A DNA stretch of 64,000 nt, taken from Diphasiastrum complanatum. Its lineage: Eukaryota; Streptophyta; Lycopodiopsida; Lycopodiales; Lycopodiaceae. Position 1 is the first letter of the stretch. Every line of letters starts with the position of its first letter. The position numbers were made by a program, and so were the translations under genes. The stretch lies in the NCBI GenBank assembly GCA_029204225.1, contig CM055111.1, forward strand, positions 1,136,453 through 1,200,452. Reading direction: 5' to 3'. The notes beneath the pieces are model-generated. The model worked only from the letters and a program-made list of their open reading frames with translations, was not told the DNA's origin and searched no databases. Positions 11,240 to 21,312 of the stretch are shown here, piece after piece.

Positions 11240-12430
11240 ATGTCTTCTACCGATACTTCCCAGTCTCTGCGCTATACTATCCATCGTGATGTCCTATCTG
11301 CAACGGACATCATGATTCTTCCTAGCACAAGCATGGCCACTCAGTGGATGGGTATTAAATTGTGATAAAAATGAGAAATATACACCCTTGCGGAGCCTTT
11401 GCTCACTACAATGGATATTTATGAGAGAGCCTTTTTTGGTCGCATCAATATGGATTTCACCACTTTTGCCTTCAGTACGTGGAAAGAAGAGAAATCCAAA
11501 TTTTATATCACTTTCCAAATAAGGTGCACGTCACTGATGCCGCCCTTGCAGCTATAGGTATAGCATCTAGCACGCAGGCCTCACCCAATCACAAGCATGC
11601 CAAACAGACCATCAAGCCACATATTGACCTCGCCAACGATCTGCACTGGACCAATGATGGCTACCTTCTGAAAGCCATCACTGAGCCTTCAATCCACGCT
11701 GCTGCCCAGCTACTGAACAACTTTCCGATGGTTGGCAACCTCAGGAAAGACCGCATCACATCACAGATCCTCCATAGGATAGTGAAGTCTCACACCAAGT
11801 TAGCCAAAGCCCCTCTTGAACCATATAATTGGTTCAAGACTATTTTTGGTGAGCTCAAACGAGCTATTAAGGCCAATACTAAGCAGCAGTTCGCTGCCGG
11901 CTCTTTATTGTCCAAGTTTAGATGCTTCTCACTTAGAAAACAGTGTGCTTTCGGTCTACGAAGAAGCATCGGCTGAGTCATCTCACTAGGCCTCGAGTTC
12001 TCATAGTCATCATCGTCCACGCAGCGAGATCGTTATTCTTGACTCGCCTTCCGCGTCACAACGTCACACTAGGCATACCTCGTCAGCTGCGCTTCCACCC
12101 CATGCTGCTGTTCGCACTGAACTTCCCATTCCCCTAGCCTCTGATGCTTTCATCACCTTTGCTTCCAACCAAGGACAGTCTGTGACCATTGGGCCTACCA
12201 TTCCCATCACAGCTGCCTAGGCCGCCTCACCCCCACACACCGAAGCCACCTCACCAATCACACAATTCTTTATGGATATGTTCGATGATTCCGACCCCCT
12301 TGGGGCTACCAAAATTTTTGAAATGCCTCAGAGCTGTTGTGTTGGCATCTCAAAGGGCACTGAGACTTGAGCGGTTTTCCCAACACGCGCTTAAGTCTAA
12401 CATTCATCCATCATGCACTTACGTAAAAGC
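11240..12430 (+). pseudogene. Unidentified retroelement-associated reading frame, broken
   Basis: An ATG at 11240 (MSSTDTSQSLRYTIHRD) starts a frame that reaches tandem stops near 11365. Further reading in shifted frames continues to about 12430, with a clear open stretch at 11479-11976 (helical, Lys/Ala-rich) and a Ser/Pro/His-rich tail at about 11940-12310. I do not recognise the product. It lies downstream of the gypsy pol remnant and about 140 bp after a TATA box. It could be an env-like third ORF of a Tat/Athila-type element, a frame inside a long LTR, or a captured gene. The repeated frame changes argue that it is dead. Confidence 0.4.
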
Positions 12431-13419
12431 CAACTCAGAAATGTAACAAGCTTAACCATTCAGACTTAAGAAAACTGAAATCCCAACTAACCCGAAAGCC
12501 AACTCAGAATCCGTCCCCAAAAGGTAACCAAAGGCAAAGACAAGCCACACATGAAACCCAAGGCATAATGGTTGCCAAACTGACCAATTGGCTTAGCGGC
12601 AAGCCACACGTTGATGACGTGGACCCTTAGGCGCCAGTGATGCAAAAAGGTTGTAGTAAGAGTCCTTCCACTTGGACCAGTCTCGGAGGCGAAAACAAAA
12701 TGGTAATCATCCCCAAGGATCAACTTTATTAGATCTGGAAGAGGTTACATTCATACATAGACTGACCGGTCTCGGGGCCACCAACACGTGCTAGGCATTG
12801 TGTCTGGCTTGTGCCGGTAAAGGGAGCTAAGACCTGGTGATTGGATTCCTGGCGCTAGTTGAGCTACCCAAGTTTCTGTCTGCCGGACTCCCCCCTATAG
12901 TTCCGCTGTGATTCGGCGCACCCCCTCTGTCCTAAGATATAGTGCTTTCTGGTAAAGCACACTTTTAGGACTTAGTTTTTATTTTGCTGATTAAGCCTGG
13001 CAATCCTGGCAGAATCAGTCTGGCTTCCGGACATGGGTCCCGGGAGCCGTCCCAGTGGCAGAATCAACTTGCTTCCTGACTAGGCCATGACTCGAGCTCT
13101 AGAGCTAGCTCATGACTTGTGATTACTTGATTGGCTCACCACAGGTCGGAGGCTCAGTCCTTGACGTTCTAACTTGCTCTGGGACCTTAGAGAGTGTCAC
13201 CCCTTAGAGTCTTACAGGGCACACTGGGTGCACCCGAGTCAGCTTTACAACAAGAGCCCTACGCCCTTTGAACTCCAATCCCCTATAAGAGGATTCGGAC
13301 ATATCCATGAATCTATTGTTGGTGTTGAAGATGTCAGCCAATAACCTCATATGAAAGATAGTCCAGCCGCACTTCGGGTCGAGAAAGCTGTAAAATCACC
13401 AAAATAGTTCGACGCCACA
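12431..13419. other. No gene seen; probably retroelement untranslated sequence
   Basis: GC content is higher than in the flanks, with short imperfect repeats such as tggcag/ggcttcc around 12990-13080. I see no long frame or recognisable RNA gene. It lies between the unidentified frame and the coiled-coil gag-like frame and may be LTR or leader sequence of the same gypsy family. Confidence 0.4.
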
Positions 13420-14190
13420 ATGCCTAAAGGGTTTGAAGAGGAAGACCATTTTGAAGAAGAAGACGTAGTGGCACCTATTCCACGCCAACCAAGGATAGCT
13501 CCATCAGGTCCTATTGCTGCTGCCGCCTCCACAACTGTCGATTCTGGGGATGCTCTAGATCTGGTTTCAAGCCTTGCGCAAGTGATCCAGTCGATGATGG
13601 ATAAAAAGAAAGAAATGGAGCAAAGAATCTCTGATCTGGGGTCCGAAAATGCTCTAATCAGCTAGAAACTTGTCCAGCTGATCGAGAGTTGAAAATTGCC
13701 AAACAACATGAAGACAAGGCTGAAGCTAAAAGGAAGTTGGCCCAGCAACAAGCTGATCGCTTGGAAGAATACATCAGCTCCCTACAAAACGCCCTGACAA
13801 CCGCACAGGATCAGGTGGATAAGGCCATGCAGGATGCAAAGCAACAGGTGCAGTTGCTGAAGGGGCAATTACAGATGGCTGAACAAGATCGCACGTGGCT
13901 TCAAGGTGAATTGGATGCGACCACCCTTGAGCGTGATGTGTATCTTCAAACACAAATACCAGATCATCCGGTCACACCGACGGAGATTGCATATTTGTTC
14001 AAAAAAGTGGAGACATACAAAGTGGCCCTTCACGGATTTCAAGGCCGCTTTGACAGGTTCAAAGGAGCAGCTTCAACCGAGTTGGCAAAGGCTAAAGAGA
14101 CCATCACTGCCCATGAAAAAATAGCCGCTCGAGTGTTGGAAGCCGGACCACAAATCCCCGTACCAGTCATGCCGCAATTCTCCCCTCCAC
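13420..14190 (+). pseudogene. Coiled-coil gag-like N-terminal frame, broken
   Basis: An ATG at 13420 opens an acidic start (MPKGFEEEDHFEEEDV) and a Pro/Ala linker, and reads to a TAG at 13663. After a one-base shift, 13689-14190 continues as a long Gln/Lys/Glu-rich heptad coiled coil of about 110 residues. This would suit the N-terminal domain of a gypsy Gag, but I cannot name the family. The open frame runs on to 14264, yet the bases from about 14191 are antisense copia sequence (compare 2760-2800). So the last 24 residues are an accidental fusion at an insertion boundary. Confidence 0.5.
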
Positions 14191-16574
14191 TCAATGCATC
14201 TTCTAAACATGAAGGTTCTTCAAAACTTGAAATGAGTGCAAAGGATGAAGATGGATTACCCTAGGCTTGCTTCCCCTTGTCTTGGTATGTGAGCCTCAAT
14301 GGCTCCATTCTTACCCTTGATGATCTTCTTGGAGTGATTGGTTCACTTGGCTCTAGCTCCTCCTCAAGATCTATGACATCTTGATCCTTGGCCACCTCCC
14401 TCTTGATAGGTAATTTCATTGAGACATCAACAAGTCTATGCATATTATCCTCATCAAAAACGATATCTCTAGAAAAACAAAATTGTTTGAAGATGGAATG
14501 TATACCTTATATCCCTTGCTTGCTTTTCCATACCTGAGCATAATAGCTTTGATTGATGATGGATCTTCCTTGGTCCTTTTCTCCAAAGGTGTATGCACAT
14601 AGCAAATGCATCCAAACACCTTTAAGTCCTTGAGATTTGGCTTCCTCCCATACAAGACTTCAAAGGGTGTTTTGCTCTACATGGAACTCTATTCATCAAA
14701 TGGCTAGCACAAGTGAGAGCTTCTCCCAAAAAAATTTGGTAAACATGCATCGATCCTTAAGGCTTTAGAACATTCACACAATGTCCTATTCCTCCTCTCG
14801 GCTACCCCATTTTGTTGAGGGGTGTAGGGACAAGATAATATTTTTTTAATCCCTTCTTGATCACAAAAATCTTCAAATGCATTGGAGATATATTCTCCAC
14901 CAGTATCACTTCTAAATTTTTTGATCTTGTGATCAAGATGCTTTCAACAAATGCTTTGAATTTAAGAAAGCTTTAAAATACTTGTGCTTTAGATGAAAGT
15001 AAGAATACCCAACAAAATCTTGAGTAATCATCTATGAATGTAACAAACATGGTGGCACCTCCGTTGGACATTGTACTTGCAAAGTGTACCTCCGAGTGGA
15101 TCAACTCAAGTTCATGAGTTGTCTTTGTGATTGAACTTGAGAAGGGATTCTTATGTGCTTTTGAGATAGCACATAGTTCACATACTTTCTCCTCCTTTTC
15201 CAAGGATCTTGGAAGTCCTAAGACAAGCTCCTCCTTGCACATGACCTCCATGGACTTTGAGTTGATGTGACCAAGTCTTTTGTGCCAAAGACTATGGTTG
15301 GATAGTTTGGTCTCCTTGGCTAGCATCACAATATTAGCATCCACATAGGCATCTAGTTTGAATAATCTTCCAAATCTTATGCCTCTAGCAATGATCTTGC
15401 CATCCTTCTTGATGTTACATGCATTTGTGGTGAACTCCACAATCAAACCATTGTCAAACAATTGTCCTACACTAAGCAAGTTCTTAGTGATACCAGGAAT
15501 GTAAAGTACTCCATCAATCTTGATCTTCCTTGAAGATCCCAAGCATAAAGGTATGGATCCTATGCATTTGCTGTAAAAATTGACTTGATAGGTCCATCAT
15601 AGGTAGATAAGGTTAAAAATTATTCCCTCTTACTTGTCATGTGGGAGCTAGCCCCACTATCTATCCACCAAGGGTCGTCACCTCTTATGCTTGAAGATGA
15701 GAAACTTGACATCATGAGTGAATCTTCATGACAGTTCTTCTCTTCTTCTTGGCCTAGCTTTGCTTGACTTTGAGATTGCTTCTTCTTGAAGCACTCCGAG
15801 GCAGAGTGCCCCATCTTGCCACAAAAGTAGCATTTGATCTTTGACTTATCCTTCTTTGGTTGCTCGAGCTTGGACTTGAAGATCCTTCTTGATCTTCACC
15901 TTTGACTTGGTTCTTCTTGAATGTAGCACCCTTGCCTTTGGATTTGCTCTTGCTCTTGGTGAAAGCTCCATCATTGAGGGAGAGCTTCTCCATTCTTGAC
16001 TTGATGTGAGTTCTCCTACTCTCCTCGACCATGAGGACTCCTTGGAGATCTTCAAGTGAGGGCAACTTGCCCATAATTGCATAGCCTTGCACTAGGGTAG
16101 CAAAATTCACACTCAAACCATTCAAGATTAGTTGAACAAGTTCACTTTCCTTAATGGAATCTCCTATGTAAGCAAGCTTCTTGTTTAAGTCCTTAACTCT
16201 CAACACATATGAATGTCCACTCTCTCCTTTAGCTTGAAAACATTGAAGGATTTGATTCTTCAAGGATAGAAACCTTGAAGTATTCTTGGGTTCATATATC
16301 TTTTGAAGAGTTTCCCAGGCTTCTTGAGCCGAGGTGCAAGCACCTACCTCTTTAACAAGCTCATTAGCTACATTCATTTTTATACAATGGAGAGCAACCT
16401 TGCACCTCCTTTTGTAGCTTCTTGAGGGTGAATAGGCTCATCCTCTTCACCACTCACTATATCCATTAGATCTTGTAAAATAAGAATTGATTCCATTCTT
16501 AGGTTCCAAATTGAGTAATTAGAAGCATTCAATCTATCATGTGAATCCAAAAGATATGCATTCATTGAAGCCAT
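14191..16574 (-). pseudogene. Copia gag-protease-integrase remnant (element 2)
   Basis: Read from 16574 leftwards: Gag start MASMNAYLLDSHDR, frame change near 16380, the rest of Gag to about 15754, a zinc knuckle split by a frameshift (the GHSASEC half survives), protease with DSGASSH near 15640, GAG-pre-integrase LWHKRLGH near 15270, and an integrase with HSEVHF where the intact relative has HSDVHI, so the first catalytic Asp is Glu. The integrase core is broken between 14973 and 14655. The last recognisable match (a stretch equivalent to SSFEEPS...EDAL) ends at about 14191. Dead copy. Confidence 0.88.
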
Positions 16575-16945
16575 CTATCTTTAAACAAGATCTTGATCAC
16601 AAGAATAGATGCAAAATAGAAATGATTGAAAGACTAGCTATCCCACTACCTAGGGACTTGAGAAAGCTCAAAACTTGACCTCTCAATAAGATCCTACCTG
16701 ATCTTAAGCCAAATCAAATCTATTAATGTCAACAAGAATGAAAACTAGCTTGAAAATTGGATCTAGAATTGCCTCCTCCTTGATCTCGACTTTACAAGGA
16801 TACAAAATTCACCTAACCTGAACCAAAAAGAAATGATATGCACATAAATGCCTCTTTAAATCATTCCTACAAGATCAGGTTGAATCATCATGCAATAATC
16901 AATCCAAAACTATCTCACAAATCAAGCAAAATTAAACACAATCTT

Positions 16946-17041
16946 GACTAGAATTGCATTCCGTTGATGAGCTCTTATCAAAGTCTTTGGGCTGACTAGA
17001 ATTGCATTCCCTTGATGAGCACTTATCAAAGTCTTTGGGCT
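16946..17041. repeat. 48-bp direct tandem duplication in the copia 2 leader
   Basis: The segments 16946-16993 and 16994-17041 are the same 48-mer (starting gactagaattgcattcc) with two mismatches. It lies in the untranslated leader between PBS and gag. Confidence 0.9.
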
Positions 17042-17408
17042 GACCCCAAAATTGAATTTCTAAGATCTCAATAAGTCTAAGAACGACCTATTTCAGTACC
17101 AAAGATAAGAATCTACCTTCCTTTTGATTGATTGAAAACTATTCCTTGTGATAGACTCCACAAATCGAGTAGCATCAATATGAGGAAAGTGCAAAATACT
17201 TGTTATTTTAATCCAATTGATAAGAGATGACCACAAATCAGATTTTGAGGCTAAAAAGCCTGTAAATCAAAAACCATTATATTGCTCTTCACTCAAATTG
17301 ATCAAGAATTGAAGGTACTACTCATAGATTATGTCTAGATAGCAATCAATGCTTGAATTGCACCAAAATCTATGATTCTAGCATGAAGTGAAGTTCATTT
17401 ATTGGAAC

Positions 17409-17421
17409 GGATCTGATACCA
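17409..17421 (-). other. Primer binding site of copia element 2
   Basis: On the minus strand TGGTATCAGATCC directly follows the LTR terminal CA. It is the usual plant copia PBS, complementary to the 3' end of initiator tRNA-Met (consensus TGGTATCAGAGC). Confidence 0.9.
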
Positions 17422-18080
17422 TGATAAAAATACAGCAAATAGAAATGATGGAAAAATCGCCTACTTAAGATCCAAACAAGATCTAGAAGCTAGATTACTA
17501 ATCAATGCATTGATTCATAGCTTATCTTGGCTTGAACTCCATGAATTAGCTCCAAAACTCTTCACAAATGTGAAAGTACGGCCTGTTGCTACCTATGTAT
17601 TGTACCTGCAACTCCAAACTCATTCAATCATCACAAACAATCATATTCTAATAGCATTCATCAATCAAATCATAGACTCAAACTAGTCAAGAAGGAAAAT
17701 TTCGATTTCGCTCATTATTGGATGGAAATCCCATCACATATTTATACATGTAGAGCTCAGATCTGAGCATATTAGGGCTTCTATGTATTCATCATAACCT
17801 AACCCTAACATCTAGCCTAAATATCCACTTGATCCACCCTATTTAGGGTCAATACCTGGAGATCCAAAAACAATGAAAAAAATGCTATTTTTAGCTCCTA
17901 CTTATTTTCTACCCTAACGATGCACTCTTTGGACATATCGCAAAGGTACCATTCCAAATCTAGGTTAATGATTTGACTTAGAATAAGGTATCCTATGCCT
18001 TTGGCATGTGTGAGATTACAACATGGCCTCAAAGTCATTACAAGTGACAATTGTGCAAACTGGCTTGTGTAAATTTAACA
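17422..18080 (-). repeat. 5' LTR of copia element 2 (659 bp)
   Basis: On the minus strand it starts TGTTAAATTT and ends TTTTTATCA immediately before the PBS. It is homologous to the 682-bp LTR at 4332-5013, which sets both boundaries. Confidence 0.88.
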
Positions 18081-18185
18081 GATCTTAGAGCATGATCCTT
18101 CTTCTTATACCATTGTCTGGCAGACTGCTTCCATCCGTAGATGATCTTGTGCATCCTGTAGGCATAGTCAGCAAACGAGATACAT
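18081..18185 (-). pseudogene. Short copia reverse transcriptase relic
   Basis: The minus strand reads MHKIIYGWKQSARQWYKK, matching the conserved copia RT block that usually reads K-L-Y-G-L-K-Q-S-P-R-Q-W. It belongs to another, older copia copy into which element 2 inserted. Only about 35 codons remain. Confidence 0.75.
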
Positions 18186-18204
18186 AGGGTGAAGGGGAGT
18201 GAAA

Positions 18205-18460
18205 CATGATTGGACCCCTTCTTTTTCTCCTCTAAATCCTATTGGTTGAGTGACATATGAGCCCTCAATCTTGATTGGACCATTTAGATAGATTCTAGCA
18301 TTTTGATTGGTCACTAACTCTCATGCCAACACATAGGGATGAGTCACTAATCAAATCTCAACTTGAAAAATGTAAGTAGCCTAACCTAACTCGAGCTACA
18401 TCACTTTCTACTTTTGGTCAAACCAAAATTTGAACCAATGCTTTTCATAACAAATCACAT
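18205..18460 (+). repeat. Dispersed LTR-like repeat, copy 1 of 3
   Basis: The sequence beginning cccttctttttctcc and including ctcctctaaatcctattgg recurs at about 32822-33060 (same orientation) and inverted at about 38030-38160. Shared blocks include gagtgacatatgagccctca and cacataggg. It is probably part of a copia-type LTR, because copy 2 ends next to a PPT-like tract. Confidence 0.7.
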
Positions 18461-19892
18461 TAATTGGAAGTAGAAAAATTTGCTAGATAGAAAAATGAAA
18501 TAAAGAAACAATTTTGTATCAAACTTTTAATTCCACTTTTTACAAACAATAATTAGTTTTTTTTTTTTTGCAAAGTCAACAACATGCGATAAAGCTTCAA
18601 ATACTCCAGTCCTTGGGAACTTATGTCCTCCACCACTTGATGTCTTGGATTATATGTGGTAATGGCCCTCCCAATGGCCTTTACCCAATACATAAGATTT
18701 TATTGTAATTTGAAAGTAAAGATAAAAAATTTTAAATTTGGATTTTGTACTAAATTTTAATATTTTCAATGTATCTTGGTGATCTTTTAGTTTGCATATC
18801 AATGGGCACTTTGCCTTTCTTAAAAAGCAAATAGGCCTTTGACACAAATTGCAACTTGCAAATGGCAACTATTTGGGCTTGAAACTCTCAGACTAGGGCA
18901 AAAGGCTTTGGAAGCGAAACAAATACCAAGGCCCTTGAGGAACTGATTTTCTCTTAATGTCATAACTCATAAATTTCTTTTGATATTATGAAAAAAATTA
19001 TAACAAAGGCCATAATGTTTATGTGGACATCCAATGATTGGTGGTTGGATAACCTATGTGGCATCCATACAAATGTTTTTTTTGAAAGTGTCTTGACACT
19101 ACTTATTGTAGGATCAATTGGAGTCAACTCGTTTTGCACACGAGTTCGACAAATTCCAGTCAATTCCACCATAATTGCATTTTGAGATGTTGATTTGTTT
19201 CAAGCCGTAGAATGCCAAGTCAACAATTATCTAGTGTCGCCTCATATTCTCTATTGAGATGAAAAGAAACTAATCTCCAATATTGGGAGCCGGTTTCTAT
19301 AAGAACTTCCAAGATGTAACCTACAAAAGATCAAGACAAGGATAACATGTAGTCTTTAGAACACCTAAGAGAGCTAGCTAGCATGGGGCAACTTTCCCAT
19401 TCAACAGACAAAATCTAACCAAGTTGTCCTTGTGCAATAGAGTATCAACATTAAATGAGAAGCCATGAGAGAAGGGAGAACTCTACCCAAGAGTTCCCCA
19501 AGCAAGAATGAGAGAATCTGCTCTACTTGTACATGGCCTCTATGCATGTCCTTTACATGCAAGACTACATGAGGTGCCCCAATCCACTCCGGTAGCTCCA
19601 TTGTTCAATAAGTTCAGTATACTAAACATTGATTATTGAATCCTATCCATGGACTTGATCTACCATTATTAGGGCTTCCCAAACCCATGATAGCGGTTGA
19701 TTAGGTCCATAACTAGAGACATAACAATTTTCATTTGAGAACATGGATCAATCTCTTTGCAAAAAGGATGGAAATTGCTTTATGATAGCCTGAAGTGTCT
19801 TTGCCCAAATTTTTATGCCATTTTCGTTGGGGGCAAGTATTATTTTTCATGCCTTTCCTCTTGGTGACATTCCCTTTCCAATACATCTCTTT

Positions 19893-19952
<60 letters not shown>

Positions 19953-20070
19953 GTTCGGTAGTCCTTTTTTAGATAGAGGCAAGTTCTCCATCCACCGTAA
20001 AGTAAAATAGGAGACTTTTTTAGCCATGAGAATTATGTGCGATAATGGTCATTGGTCTAGATATTATTGC
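18461..20070. other. No gene seen; AT-rich sequence with one (GA)n tract
   Basis: No recognisable coding or RNA gene. A (GA)26 tract lies at 19899-19950. Short open frames here lack family features. Confidence 0.5.
19899..19950. repeat. (AG)n microsatellite, 52 bp
   Basis: Perfect AG dinucleotide run. Confidence 0.97.
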
Positions 20071-20075
20071 ATATA

Positions 20076-21298
20076 TGTTGTAAAGCTATCTTCATAACCT
20101 TTACTTTCGGCGCCATTGGCGCCAGCATTGTCCCCGGCGCCAGCAGCGCCCCTGCTGCTCCCGGCGCCGACGCCACTGTGACCAGAATCCAGCCGGCGCC
20201 AAGTTCCTATGGCTAACAATCTTTGATCGGTTCTAGCGAAGTCCAGAGAGCTCAGATCGATGTGCAATCACCTCACACGATCTAGGCATGATTAAAGGAA
20301 GCCTGGGGATCAATAAAATCTAGAGAGAGAAAATGACTTTCTAGAAAGAGAAAATCCTAGAGAGAGAAAAATGTGCTTTACCACCCTGGGTAGAGTGCTT
20401 GGTATGAGAGGGGGTGCCGAATCCCACCAATACTATAGGGGAGTGCGGGTTGCAACTCAGGGCGAGCTCCAACCAAGTCTCAGCCTCCCTTGCTGGAATG
20501 TTGTCATGGCTCTCGCCTTGGCATGCTAGCGCCCCGAAGACTAGGGTCGGTCACACACTTGAAATGTAACCTTCTCAGATTTATCAATAAAGTGGGATTT
20601 TCCTCAAACTGACTCTGATTACCTTCTGGGTTTTAATGTTCGGTAAAAGCGCCAGTTGTAAGGCCGCTTCAAAATTTTTAAGTTGGCACATAATTGAGGG
20701 TTGTATCCCGGGACACCAGCGGTATGCCGTCGGGACCATTCGGTCCGTGGCGCCAGCGGTATGCTGTCGGGACCATTTGGTCCAGGAACTGGTTGTCTCC
20801 ATATCTGTCACGGCTTGTGGTTCTGAGTGTTCCTTGCATGAACGTGAATGGATTAAGCTCTTGGAGAACGGGCTCTAACATGTCCGCTGAGTTGGATGGC
20901 TTGCTTGGGTGAAAGTTACATGTTTATGGCTGTCCAGTCTGGCGTGGCGCCAGGTTGGCTTCCAGCGCTCGTGACGAAGCTTTCAGTTGGTTAAGTCTGA
21001 TGTAAGTCAGACCGTTTGCTTGGAATGGATGTTACTCGTTTGTAACGAAGCTTCGAGTTGGTTAAGTTTGATGTATGTCGGGCGGCTTGCTTGGAGGGAA
21101 GTCACCCACATCGGGACCCCCGATCTGGCATGGCGCCAGGTTGGATCTCAATGTTGGTTTTCAGAACTTCAAGTTGGTTAAGTCTGATCGTTGTTGGTGA
21201 GTTGGCTGCTTGTATGTCAAGTGGGTTTGGATGGCAAGAGTTGAAGGCTGGGAAGCTAAGTCGTGGTTCCTGGCTCCCTTTGGGATGCTTGCGCTATA
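20076..21298 (+). repeat. 5' LTR of the non-coding element
   Basis: It carries a GC-rich block with five GGCGCC hexamers at 20109-20200, a polyadenylation-like aataaa near 20586, a tandem pair of about 36 bp at 20712-20784 (core ggtatgcNgtcgggaccatt), and three spaced copies of a ttggttaagtNtgat motif between 20988 and 21188. It matches 23636-24864 at high identity. The right copy has 21 extra bases in the GGCGCC block and lacks 17 bases near its end. Confidence 0.92.
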
Positions 21299-21300
21299 TG

Positions 21301-21312
21301 TGGTATCAGAGC
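21301..21312 (+). other. Primer binding site (tRNA-iMet)
   Basis: tggtatcagagc is an exact match to the standard plant copia PBS, two bases after the LTR end. Confidence 0.9.

Larger units (their letters stand above)
14191..18080 (-). mobile_element. Copia element 2, 5' portion only (LTR, PBS, leader, gag to linker before RT)
   Basis: On the minus strand the order is LTR (18080-17422), PBS, leader (to about 16575), then gag, protease and integrase pieces ending near 14191, just before the RT domain. RT, RNase H and the 3' LTR are gone. The protein pieces match copia element 1 along their length, so both belong to one family. Its LTR start abuts an older copia RT relic at 18081. Confidence 0.9.

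Noticed and set aside
21301-21312. tRNA genes at TGGTATCAGAGC sites (also 17409, 49268, 53620)
   Set aside because: These are 12-mers complementary to a tRNA 3' end, located at LTR ends. They are primer binding sites and no tRNA cloverleaf is present.
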